DNA of 64,000 nt. Source: Nonomuraea corallina. GTDB lineage: Bacteria > Actinomycetota > Actinomycetes > Streptosporangiales > Streptosporangiaceae. The stretch covers positions 16,002 through 80,001 of the forward strand of contig NZ_JAPNNL010000010.1 of assembly GCF_027620315.1 (NCBI RefSeq), given 5' to 3'. A model generated the notes under the pieces. The model had not been told where the DNA came from and did no database searches. It saw only the letters and a list, made by a program, of their open reading frames with translations. Shown here piece by piece: positions 51,809-59,787 of this stretch; within the stretch, counting starts at the first letter, position 1, and the number at the start of each line of letters is the position of its first letter. A program made the position numbers and the translations under genes.

Positions 51809-52770
51809 CCCGCTATCCTTTGGGAATCGTGCGAGACATCACGGTTTTCAGCGGAAGCGCCCACCCCGACCTCGCCGAGGAGATCTGCGCGAACCTCGGC
51901 GTCCCCCTCCATCCGGTGCGCGTCTCACGCTTCGCCAACGACGTCGTCGAGGTCCAGCTCCAGGCCAACTGCCGCGAGCGCGACGTCTTCCTGATCCAGC
52001 CGCTGGTGCCGCCCACCCAGGAACACCTGGTGGAGCTGCTGCTCATGCTCGACGCCGCGCGCGGCGCCTCGGCGGCGCGCACCACCGTCGTGATGCCCCA
52101 CTACGCCTACGCCCGCTCCGACAAGAAGGACGCCCCGCGCATCTCCATGGGCGCCCGCCTGGTGGCCGACCTGATGGTGGCCGCCGGGGCGGGGCGGGTG
52201 CTGGCGATGACCCTTCACTCGCCGCAGGTGCACGGCTTCTTCAGCGTCCCGGTCGACCACCTGCACGCGCTGCGCGAACTGGCCGCCCACTTCGCCCGCC
52301 ACGACCTGTCCAACACCGTCGTGATCTCCCCCGACCTGGGCAACGCCAAGGAGGCCGCCCACTTCGCCCGCCTCATCGGGACCGGCGTGGCGATGGGCGC
52401 CAAGCAGCGCTTCAGCGACGACCGAGTGGTGATCAGCTCGGTGATCGGCGACGTCGACGGCAAGGACGTGATCATCCTGGACGACGAGATCGCCAAGGGC
52501 AGCACGGTCATCGAGCTCCTCGACCGCCTCCGCGAGCGGAACGTCCGCTCCGTCAGCATCGCCTGCACCCACGGCCTGTTCTCCGACGGCGCGATCGAGC
52601 GCCTCGCCGCGCTGCCGGAGGTCCGGGAGATCGTCTGCACCAACACCGTCCCCCCGCCGCCCAAGGCCGGCGACAAGCTCACGGTCCTGTCCATCGCCCC
52701 CGCCCTCGCCGAGGCGATGCGCCGCATCCACTACGGCGAGTCCGTCAGCGCCCTGTTCGCCACCCCGTGA
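51805..52770 (+). CDS. Ribose-phosphate pyrophosphokinase-like protein
   Basis: 321 residues with two PRT-type domains. Typical PRPP synthetase segments are TVFSGSAHPDLAEEI, IQPLVPPTQEHLVELLLMLD, VVMPHYAYARSDKKD and ALTLHSPQVHGFF-like (MTLHSPQVHGFF). The PRPP loop, usually DDMIDTGGT, reads DDEIAKGSTV. So it is a divergent member, perhaps the second PRPP synthase found in several actinomycetes, or one with altered substrate or regulation. GTG 51805 overlaps the HAD gene; GTG 51829 would give a protein starting RDITVFSG. Confidence 0.82.
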   Translation: MTRYPLGIVRDITVFSGSAHPDLAEEICANLGVPLHPVRVSRFANDVVEVQLQANCRERDVFLIQPLVPPTQEHLVELLLMLDAARGASAARTTVVMPHYAYARSDKKDAPRISMGARLVADLMVAAGAGRVLAMTLHSPQVHGFFSVPVDHLHALRELAAHFARHDLSNTVVISPDLGNAKEAAHFARLIGTGVAMGAKQRFSDDRVVISSVIGDVDGKDVIILDDEIAKGSTVIELLDRLRERNVRSVSIACTHGLFSDGAIERLAALPEVREIVCTNTVPPPPKAGDKLTVLSIAPALAEAMRRIHYGESVSALFATP

Positions 52771-52798
52771 CCCACCCGGGCGTCGCCGGAGCCCGCCC

Positions 52799-53569
52799 TT
52801 ACGCGGAGATGCCGCCGTCGCTCTTGAGCAGCTGACCGTTGATCCACTGACCGCGCGGCGAGCACAGGAACTCCACCAGGTCGGCCGTGTCGCGCGGGGT
52901 GCCCAGACGGCCCAGCGGGGTGTGTTCGACGCAGGCGTCGCGCACCTCGCCGGACATCCAGCCGGTGTCGACGGGGCCGGGGTTGATCACGTTCGCGGTG
53001 ACACCGAGGTGGCCCAGCTCACGGGCGGCGGCCAGGGTGATGCGGTCCAGCGCGCCCTTGCTCGCCCCGTACGGGAGGTTGCCGACGACGTGGTCACTGG
53101 TGAGCGCGACGATCCGGCCCGAGCCGGGCGCGCCCCTGAACCGGCGGCCGAACTCCCGGATCAGCAACCAGCTCGCCCGCGCGTTGACCGCGAAGTGGCG
53201 GTCGAAGCTCGCCACGGTGGTGTCGAGCAGCCCCGAGTCGACGGACTCGCAGTGGCACATCACCAGCGCGGTGACGTTCGCCAGCCGGCTCTCCACCTCG
53301 TCGAAGACCCGCGCCGGCGCCTCGGTCTCGACCAGGTCGGCCTCCACCGCCACGACGGCCGCGCCCTCAGCGGCCAGGGCCTTCCTGATCGCCTCGACGG
53401 CCCCTTCCTCGGCTCCCCACGTCATCCGCTCGTCGTAGGCCGTCCAGTACGTGAACCCGATGTCCCAGCCCGAGGCGGCCAGCCGCGTCGCGATCCCGGC
53501 CCCGATGCCCACGGTCCTGCCCACCCCCGTGATCAGCGCCACAGGCCGCGCACTCTGCTCGACGCTCAT
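52799..53569 (-). CDS. SDR family oxidoreductase
   Basis: 256 residues. Cofactor region ITGVGRTVGIGAGIATRLA, an enoyl-reductase-like extended variant of TGxxxGIG, catalytic Ser in ALTSDHVVG and YGASK as YxxxK, NPGPVDTGWM, and a C-terminal GQWINGQLLKSDGG. It resembles 3-oxoacyl-ACP-reductase-type SDRs. Monocistronic, substrate unknown. Confidence 0.88.
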   Translation of the reverse strand: MSVEQSARPVALITGVGRTVGIGAGIATRLAASGWDIGFTYWTAYDERMTWGAEEGAVEAIRKALAAEGAAVVAVEADLVETEAPARVFDEVESRLANVTALVMCHCESVDSGLLDTTVASFDRHFAVNARASWLLIREFGRRFRGAPGSGRIVALTSDHVVGNLPYGASKGALDRITLAAARELGHLGVTANVINPGPVDTGWMSGEVRDACVEHTPLGRLGTPRDTADLVEFLCSPRGQWINGQLLKSDGGISA

Positions 53570-53623
53570 CCAGAGATCGTCTCCGAGCGGGTTGTCCGGA
53601 GCAACGCCTTTTCCTCAGCTTCC

Positions 53624-53959
53624 TCAGCCGAAGAGCTGGTCAAGGAAGTCGACCAGCGCCGCACGCCGCAACCATCTCTCCAGCGTCACGGTGTCGGTGC
53701 AGGACATGACCCGCTGCCGCTCATCCTCGCTCGGCCGCAATCCCCGCGTCTCCAGGACGAGCAGCACAGCCTGCGCCTTGCCTTTCGCCTCGCCTTTCGC
53801 CTCGCCTTCGGCCTTACCTTCGGCCTTGCCTCGGGCGATCAGGCTCTGCGCGTACTTTCCCTGGTACAGGAAGGTCTCTGTGGCCATGAGCCGCTCCATC
53901 TCCTTCTGCGCGGCGCCCCTGAGGGTCATGGTCATGTACTCAGCGTAATGCCCCGCCTT
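53624..53959 (-). pseudogene. Truncated second copy of the Rpn-like protein C terminus
   Basis: About 110 codons nearly identical to the C-terminal third of the neighbouring gene (KEMERLMATETFLYQGKYAQ, a Lys/Glu/Ala/Gly repeat, RGLRPSEDERQRVMSCTD, ERWLRRA). The nuclease part is absent. An internal ATG at 53935 could still allow a 103-residue protein. The copy follows the parent gene on the same strand, so it looks like a tandem partial duplication or a leftover from recombination. Confidence 0.75.
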
Positions 53960-54413
53960 CGCGGGGCCGATGTGATTCAGGGCTGTCGCTGGGCAAGCGG
54001 CGGCGCGCTGGAGCTGTACGGGTCCTCGCCGCAAGGGCTGATCCGAGACGCTCGGATGAGGACGGCGAAGCCTCGGATCATTCGAATAGCTTGCCCACGG
54101 AGTCGACGAGAACGGCCCGCCGCAGCCACCTCTCCAGCGTCCCGATGTCGGTGCAGGACATGACCCGCTGCCGCTCATCCTCACTCGGCCGCAATCCCCG
54201 CGTCTCCAGGACGAGCAGCACAGCCTGCGCCTCGCCTTTCGCCTTGCCTTTCGCCTCGCCTTTCGCCTCGCCTTCGGCCTTACCTTCGGCCTTGCCTCGG
54301 GCGATCAGGCTCTGCGCGTACTTTCCCTGGTACAGGAAGGTCTCTGTGGCCATGAGCCGCTCCATCTCCTTCTGCGCGTCGCCCCTGAGGGCCACGGTGA
54401 CATACTCAGCGTA
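53667..54413. repeat. Direct repeat of the Rpn-like C-terminal coding segment
   Basis: 53667-53947 and 54121-54413 are highly similar direct repeats of about 280 and 290 bp. They differ by about 12 bp in the Lys/Glu/Gly-rich tract and by scattered substitutions, which are denser towards the 3' ends of the coding parts. Confidence 0.8.
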
Positions 54414-54980
54414 ACGTCTCGCCTGCTCAGGGTCGATGTGGTCCAGGGCTTCGACCAGAGCGGCGAGGATGGCGTTGATCCTCGGGTCCTGGCTGTGGGT
54501 GATGGCGGAGATGGCCGCGAGGCCGATGTTGCCGACGGCCTCCGCGACCTCGGTGACGGCCGGGGTGTTGTCGGGTCCGATGACGAGAGGGCTCAGGGTG
54601 AGTCCTGGATGGCCGGTCTCGATACGCCGGGAGGCCCACTCGGCGGTGGCGCGGTCCGGACAGATGACGACCAGGCAGGCTTGGCAGGCGTCACGAGCAC
54701 GCAGGTTGGCTATGTAGGCCAGCCAGGTCCGGTGTTTGGTGTCATCGGGCTGGAGCTGGACCTCGGTGATGACGCCCAGCCGCCGGCCGTCGCCTTCGGT
54801 GTAGAGGAGGGCTGCGTCCGCCCGGTAGACGGAAGGGCTGATCTCGGACAGCTCGTTGGAGATGACCTGGGCATCGGTGGGGGTCAGGGGCAGTCCGAAC
54901 AGGGCGCGCAGCAGGTGCGCGGTCCGTTCGGGTTCGAGGGTGGCGATGCCGACCAACCCTTCGTGGAGAGCGGTGACCAT
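54078..54980 (-). CDS. Rpn-like PD-(D/E)XK nuclease family protein
   Basis: 300 residues. The N-terminal domain has the nuclease-type pattern RADAALLY (Asp55), then ITEVQLQPDD (Glu73, Gln75), as in Rpn/YhgA-type recombination-promoting nucleases and related transposase-like proteins. The C-terminal part contains a repeated KAEGKAEGEAKGEAKG tract near 230-250, a frequent feature of the family, and ends in a helical RGLRPSEDERQRVMSCTD segment. ATG 54980. A partial copy of its C-terminal third follows downstream. Possibly mobile or recombination-active. Confidence 0.72.
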   Translation of the reverse strand: MVTALHEGLVGIATLEPERTAHLLRALFGLPLTPTDAQVISNELSEISPSVYRADAALLYTEGDGRRLGVITEVQLQPDDTKHRTWLAYIANLRARDACQACLVVICPDRATAEWASRRIETGHPGLTLSPLVIGPDNTPAVTEVAEAVGNIGLAAISAITHSQDPRINAILAALVEALDHIDPEQARRYAEYVTVALRGDAQKEMERLMATETFLYQGKYAQSLIARGKAEGKAEGEAKGEAKGKAKGEAQAVLLVLETRGLRPSEDERQRVMSCTDIGTLERWLRRAVLVDSVGKLFE

Positions 54981-55155
54981 GACCGGGAATATTACTCACA
55001 GAGACGGAACGATTACTCTTGGTTTCCTGAGAAAGGACGCGAGGAAGCGGAAGGGCGGTCTCGGCCTGATCGCCGTGCTTGGGGCGGAGGGAGCTCGTGC
55101 TGGGCGTTCTGGCCACGGCTAGGGTGGCTCTGGGCCTACCGGAAGGGCGATCGAT

Positions 55156-55794
55156 ATGGAAATCAGACGGTCCTACTTAACCGCCGCGGAGTCGGCCGTG
55201 GCGCTCCTGCGCGACCCCTCGGTGGCCGCGGCCTGGGCCAAGCCGAGCGCGCTGATCGAGTTCAGCGTCGCGGGCCTGGCCGGTCACCTGGCGAACCAGT
55301 TCGTCAGGGTGGACGGCCTGCTGAAGTCTGCGGACGAGGCGGCCGGCGAGCCGGTCACCCTGCTGGAGCACTACTCACGTTCGCCGTGGGTGCAGGCGGG
55401 CCTCGACCACGAGAGCAACGTGAGCATCAGGCGCGGCGGCGAGCAGGTCGCCGCCGACGGGCCGACGGCGCTCGCCGACCGTGCCGCGGAGCTGCTGGAG
55501 AGCCAGCGGCGGGCGTTGCCGGCGCAGCCGTCCGGCCGGGTGGTCCACCTGCCGTGGGCGGGCTGGTCGCTGACGCTGGACGACTTCCTGCTCACCCGGG
55601 TGACGGAGCTGGTCGTGCACTCCGACGACCTGGCGGCGAGCGTCGGCGTACCGACGCCCGAGCTGCCGGCGGACGTCGTCGACCCGGTGGTGGACCTGCT
55701 GGCCCGGCTGGCCGTGCGCCGTCACGGCGCGACGGCCGTGATCCGCACGCTGAGCCGGGCCGAACGGTCCCCGGCCACGATCAGCGCGTTTTAG
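55156..55794 (+). CDS. Maleylpyruvate isomerase N-terminal-like (MDMPI/DinB fold) protein
   Basis: 212 residues. Starts with a helix RRSYLTAAESAVALL, then VAGLAGHLANQFVRVDGLL with a metal-type His, and TRVTELVVHSDDLAASVGV, the second conserved Glu/His/Asp site of the mycothiol-dependent isomerase fold. Likely binds a divalent metal and mycothiol; substrate unknown. Complements mshD in this window. ATG 55156. Confidence 0.8.
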   Translation: MEIRRSYLTAAESAVALLRDPSVAAAWAKPSALIEFSVAGLAGHLANQFVRVDGLLKSADEAAGEPVTLLEHYSRSPWVQAGLDHESNVSIRRGGEQVAADGPTALADRAAELLESQRRALPAQPSGRVVHLPWAGWSLTLDDFLLTRVTELVVHSDDLAASVGVPTPELPADVVDPVVDLLARLAVRRHGATAVIRTLSRAERSPATISAF

Positions 55795-55860
55795 CGATCA
55801 CCGCCGACTGACTCCGCCGCCTCAGCCGACCGCTCCGCCGCGCCGACCGACTCCGCCGCG

Positions 55861-56865
55861 TCAGCCGGTGGCCTCCGCGTAGTAGCAGGCCGCCTGGGCT
55901 CCGGTGGCGGCGGGCAGGATGTTCAGGGGCTCGTTTCGGCACCGGCCGTCCACACCCGCCTCGGCGGCCTTGCCGGAGGCGAGCACCTGGCAGCGGGCGT
56001 GGAAGCGGCAGCCCCCAGGGATCCTGGTCGGGTCCGGCGGCTCGCCGGTCAGCACCACCCGCTCCGGCGACTCGGGCAGCACCGACAGCAGGGCCTGCGT
56101 GTACGGGTGACGCGGCGCGGTCAGCACCTGCTCGACCGGCCCGGACTCGACGACCCGGCCGAGGTACATCACCGCCACCCGGTCGGCGATGTTCCAGGCC
56201 AGTCCCAGGTCGTGCGTGACGACCAGGGCCGACAGTCCCAGCTCGTCGCGGAGCCTGAGCAGGAGCGCGAGGATCTCGCCTCGCACCGACGCGTCGAGCG
56301 AGGCCACCGGCTCGTCGGCGATCAGCACCTTCGGGTCCAGCGCCAGCGCCCCGGCGATCACGACGCGCTGCCGCTGCCCGCCGGACAGTTCGTGCGGGTA
56401 GCGCAGCAGGAAGCGCTCGGGGGGCCGCAGCCCGGCCCGGCCCAGTGCGGTGTTGACCACGTCCGCCTCGTCCGGCAGGCCGTGGATGCGCGGGCCCTCG
56501 GCCACCGCCTCGTAGACGGTGTGGCGCGGGTTCAGCGAGCCCATCGGGTCCTGCAGGACGAGCTGCACCTGCCTGCGGTACTCCTTGAGCGCCCGGGAGG
56601 TGTACTTCAGCGGCTCTCCCCCGTACCGGACCGTGCCGGAGGTGGGCTTCTCCAGGCCGAGCAGCGTGCGCGCGAGCGTGGTCTTGCCGCAGCCGGACTC
56701 GCCGACCAGCGCCACGATCTCGCCCTCGCCGACCGCGAGGTTCACGCCGTCGACGGCGCGGGCGCGCCGCCCGCGCGAGGTGAACTCCACGTGCAGGTCG
56801 CGGGCCTCCAGGAGGGTACGGCGGGCCGTGGTTACCTCTTCGGCCGGGGCCTGAGTCTCTGTCAT
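55861..56865 (-). CDS. Oligopeptide-type ABC transporter ATP-binding protein (OppF-like)
   Basis: 334 residues. Walker A GESGCGKTT (about 49-57), Q-loop LVLQDPMGSLNP, signature LSGGQRQR, Walker B VLIADEPVASLD, switch His in VTHDLGL, and the C-terminal Cys-containing region CRFHARC. Last gene of a five-gene operon on the minus strand. ATG 56865 overlaps the stop of the upstream ATPase (ATGA). Confidence 0.92.
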   Translation of the reverse strand: MTETQAPAEEVTTARRTLLEARDLHVEFTSRGRRARAVDGVNLAVGEGEIVALVGESGCGKTTLARTLLGLEKPTSGTVRYGGEPLKYTSRALKEYRRQVQLVLQDPMGSLNPRHTVYEAVAEGPRIHGLPDEADVVNTALGRAGLRPPERFLLRYPHELSGGQRQRVVIAGALALDPKVLIADEPVASLDASVRGEILALLLRLRDELGLSALVVTHDLGLAWNIADRVAVMYLGRVVESGPVEQVLTAPRHPYTQALLSVLPESPERVVLTGEPPDPTRIPGGCRFHARCQVLASGKAAEAGVDGRCRNEPLNILPAATGAQAACYYAEATG

Positions 56866-57863
56866 GCGTCCTCCTGTACGCGGTCCCGCCCTTGGTCCCA
56901 CCCGTGGTTCCGTACGTGGACGCAGGCGGCGGCGCGGCGGTCGCCGGCGGGCCACAGTTCGACGTCCAGCGTCGGGCACTCCTCCAGCGCGACCGGACAG
57001 CGCGGGTGGAACGAGCACCCCGTGGGCAGGTTCATCGGGTCCGGCGGGTCGCCGCCGAGGCCGCGCGGGGCCAGCCGGGACGCCGGGTCGCCGACCGTGG
57101 GGAAGGCGGCGGCCAGGGCCTGGCTGTAGGGGTGCCGGGGGTCGTGGAACACCTCGTGCGACGGGCCCTGCTCGACCACGCGGCCCGCGTACATGACCGC
57201 GAGCCGGTCGCACACGTCGGCGAGCACCGAGAGGTCGTGCGAGATCATGATCAGGGAGATGTCGTGCTCGGCCACCAGTTCCTTGATCAGCGTGAGGACC
57301 TGGGCCTGCACCATCACGTCGAGAGCCGTCGTCGGCTCGTCGGCGATGATGAGCCGGGGCGAGCAGGCGAGCGCCATCGCGATCATCACGCGCTGGCGCT
57401 GGCCGCCGGACAGCTCGTGCGGGTAGCTGCGGGCCCGCCAGGCGGGCAGGCCCACCTGTTCCAGCAGTTCGGCCACCCGCTTGCCGGCCTGGCCGGGCTT
57501 GGCCAGGCCGTGCACGAGGAGCGGTTCGGCGATCTGGTCGCCGATGCGGTGCACCGCGTTGAGCCCGTGCTGGGCCCCCTGGAACACGATCGACGCCTCG
57601 GCCCAGCGGACCGCGCGCAGGCGGCCCCATTTCATGGTGAGGACGTCCTCGCCGTCGAGCAGGATCCGGCCGGTGACGCGGGCGTCGCGCGGCAGCAGCC
57701 GCAGCAGCGCCATGGCCAGCGTCGACTTGCCGGATCCCGACTCGCCGGCGACCCCGAGCGCGGTCCCGCGGTCGAGGGTGAGCGACACGCCGCGCACGGC
57801 GGGCACCTCGCCCTCGGCGATGCGGTAGGTGACCGAGACGTCGTCCAGTTCTAGCAGGCTCAT
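56862..57863 (-). CDS. Oligopeptide-type ABC transporter ATP-binding protein (OppD-like)
   Basis: 333 residues. Walker A GESGSGKST (about 40-48), Q-loop IVFQGAQHGLNAVHR (GAQHGLNA variant common in this subgroup), signature LSGGQRQR, Walker B LIIADEPTTALD, switch His ISHDLSV, and CSFHPRCP near the C terminus. ATG 57863 overlaps the permease stop. Confidence 0.92.
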   Translation of the reverse strand: MSLLELDDVSVTYRIAEGEVPAVRGVSLTLDRGTALGVAGESGSGKSTLAMALLRLLPRDARVTGRILLDGEDVLTMKWGRLRAVRWAEASIVFQGAQHGLNAVHRIGDQIAEPLLVHGLAKPGQAGKRVAELLEQVGLPAWRARSYPHELSGGQRQRVMIAMALACSPRLIIADEPTTALDVMVQAQVLTLIKELVAEHDISLIMISHDLSVLADVCDRLAVMYAGRVVEQGPSHEVFHDPRHPYSQALAAAFPTVGDPASRLAPRGLGGDPPDPMNLPTGCSFHPRCPVALEECPTLDVELWPAGDRRAAACVHVRNHGWDQGRDRVQEDA

Positions 57864-58744
57864 GCCTTCGTCCCCCGGAGTCGCGGGTTGAGCACGGTCT
57901 CCAGCGCCCGGCCGCAGAGCGTGAACGCCATGACGACCGCGAGGATGCACAGGCCGGGGATGAGGATGTACCACCAGGCTCCCTGGCCGGCCGCGTTCCA
58001 GTCGTAGGAGCCGCGCAGCATGGTGCCCCACGAGGTCTTGTTCGCGGTCACGCCGAGGAAGGCCAGCGTCGACTCGGTGACGATGGCGCTGGCGACCTCC
58101 AGCGTGGTGCTGGCCAGGAGCAGCGGGGCGACGTTCGGCAGCACGTGGCGGGTGGTGATGTGCCAGTGGCCGCCGCCGAGCGCCTTGGAGCGCTCGATGT
58201 ACGGCCGCGCCTCCACGGCCAGGGTCTGCGCCCTGATCAGGCGGGCGGTCGACGGCCATGAGGTGACGCCGATCGCCATGATGATGGTGAACGTGCTGCC
58301 GCCGAGGATGGCCGCCAGCACCAGCGCGGTGATGAGCGAGGGCAGCACCAGGAACCAGTCGGTCACCCGCATGATGGCGGCGCCGATCCAGCCGCGGAAG
58401 TGGCCGGCGGCGATGCCGAGGATGGTGCCGATGGCCATGCTGACCAGCGCGGCCAGGAAGCCGATGAGGAGCGACGTGCGCGCGCCCCACCACACCATGA
58501 GCAGGATCGAGCGCCCTGACTCGTCGGTGCCGAACGGGTACTCCAGGCTGGGCGGGGCGAAGTCGGGCCCGGTGTTCTCGACCACGCTGGTGACGCCCTC
58601 GTCGATGAAGAGCGGCGCGACGACCGCGAGCGCCACGGCGACGACGAGGATGGCCAGCCCGGTGACGCCGGCGCGCTGACGGCGGAAGCCGTCCCAGAAC
58701 CGGCCCAGCGCCCGCTTCCTGCGGGTCCACGTGATGGCGCTCAT
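57860..58744 (-). CDS. Oligopeptide-type ABC transporter permease (OppC-like)
   Basis: 294 residues with about six membrane helices. Hallmarks are YPFGTDESGRSILLMVWWGART near 78-100 and the EAA loop EARPYIERSKALGGGHWHITTRHVLPN. The N-terminal helix is preceded by a basic stretch. ATG 58744 overlaps the stop of the second permease. Coupled in the operon with OppB-like and both ATPases. Confidence 0.92.
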   Translation of the reverse strand: MSAITWTRRKRALGRFWDGFRRQRAGVTGLAILVVAVALAVVAPLFIDEGVTSVVENTGPDFAPPSLEYPFGTDESGRSILLMVWWGARTSLLIGFLAALVSMAIGTILGIAAGHFRGWIGAAIMRVTDWFLVLPSLITALVLAAILGGSTFTIIMAIGVTSWPSTARLIRAQTLAVEARPYIERSKALGGGHWHITTRHVLPNVAPLLLASTTLEVASAIVTESTLAFLGVTANKTSWGTMLRGSYDWNAAGQGAWWYILIPGLCILAVVMAFTLCGRALETVLNPRLRGTKA

Positions 58745-59787
58745 GCGGACCTCACCCTCGGGTCGAGGATGTGGTAGACGACGTCGGCCAGCGTGTTCAT
58801 GACGATCACCGCGACCGTGATGAGCATGAACGTCCCTTGCATGAGCGTGAAGTCGGGCACCGAGATCGCGTCGTAGAACAGCTTGCCGAGCCCCGGCCAG
58901 CTGAAGACGGTCTCGACCGTGACCGCGCCGCCGACGACGAATCCGATCCGCATGAACACCAGCGTCACCGTGGGCAGCAGCGCGTTGGGCACGGCGTGCC
59001 TGCGGCGCACCTCGTCGTCGCGCATGCCCTTGGCCCGCGCGGTGTTGATGTAGTCCTGGCCCACCTCGTCGAGCAGGGACGAGCGCATGACCAGCAGGTA
59101 CTGCGCGTACACCACGCCGACCAGGGTGAGGCATGGCAGCACCATGTGCCAGGCCACGTCCAGGACGTAGCCGAAGCCGTCGGGCGCGTCGACGCTCTCG
59201 ATGCCCCGCGACGGGAAGATCTTGAGCCAGGCGCCGAAGACCATGAGCAGCAGCAGGCCGAGCCAGAACGTGGGCACCGACCACAGCACGAGCGAGGTGG
59301 CCGTGGAGAACCGGTCGAACCGGCTGCCCGGCCGCCATCCGGCCCGGGTGCCCTGCCAGAGCCCCAGGCTGACCGCGATGAAGAGGCCCACCCCCGCGAG
59401 CAGCAGCGTCGGCCCGAGGCGCTCGCCGATGAGGTCGAGGACCGGCCGCTTGTACTCGTAGGAGGTGCCGAGGTCGAGGCGGAGCGTCTGGCCGACGAAG
59501 TCGAAGAACTGGTCGGTCAGCGGCTTGTCCAGGCCGAGCCGGCGCCGTTCCAGGTCGAGCTGCTCGGGGGTCATGTTGCGGCCCTGCGCGAGGTTCCGTA
59601 CCGGATCTCCGGGGAGGAGGCGGAACAGGAAGAACGTCGCGATGATCACCATCGCGATGCTGAGCAACGCCCCGCCCGCCTTGGTGAGCGCGTAACGCAG
59701 CACGCCGTGGCGGGCGGGGCGGTCGTCACCAGCGGGGCCCGCCGCCTGCGCGGCGGCGGGCTCTGCTGCTTCGAGCGGTGCGGTCAT
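58741..59787 (-). CDS. Oligopeptide-type ABC transporter permease (OppB-like)
   Basis: 348 residues with six or more membrane helices. The family N terminus FFLFRLLPGDPVRNLAQGRNMTP and EAA loop GQDYINTARAKGMRDDEVRRRHAVPNALLP identify it. About 30 residues of Ala/Pro-rich cytoplasmic leader precede helix one. ATG 59787 overlaps the stop of the binding-protein gene. Confidence 0.92.
   Translation of the reverse strand: MTAPLEAAEPAAAQAAGPAGDDRPARHGVLRYALTKAGGALLSIAMVIIATFFLFRLLPGDPVRNLAQGRNMTPEQLDLERRRLGLDKPLTDQFFDFVGQTLRLDLGTSYEYKRPVLDLIGERLGPTLLLAGVGLFIAVSLGLWQGTRAGWRPGSRFDRFSTATSLVLWSVPTFWLGLLLLMVFGAWLKIFPSRGIESVDAPDGFGYVLDVAWHMVLPCLTLVGVVYAQYLLVMRSSLLDEVGQDYINTARAKGMRDDEVRRRHAVPNALLPTVTLVFMRIGFVVGGAVTVETVFSWPGLGKLFYDAISVPDFTLMQGTFMLITVAVIVMNTLADVVYHILDPRVRSA

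Noticed and set aside
53760..54320. Short repeats resembling a CRISPR or satellite array
   Set aside because: They are the codons of the Lys/Glu/Ala/Gly-rich tract of the Rpn-like protein and its copy; no spacers.
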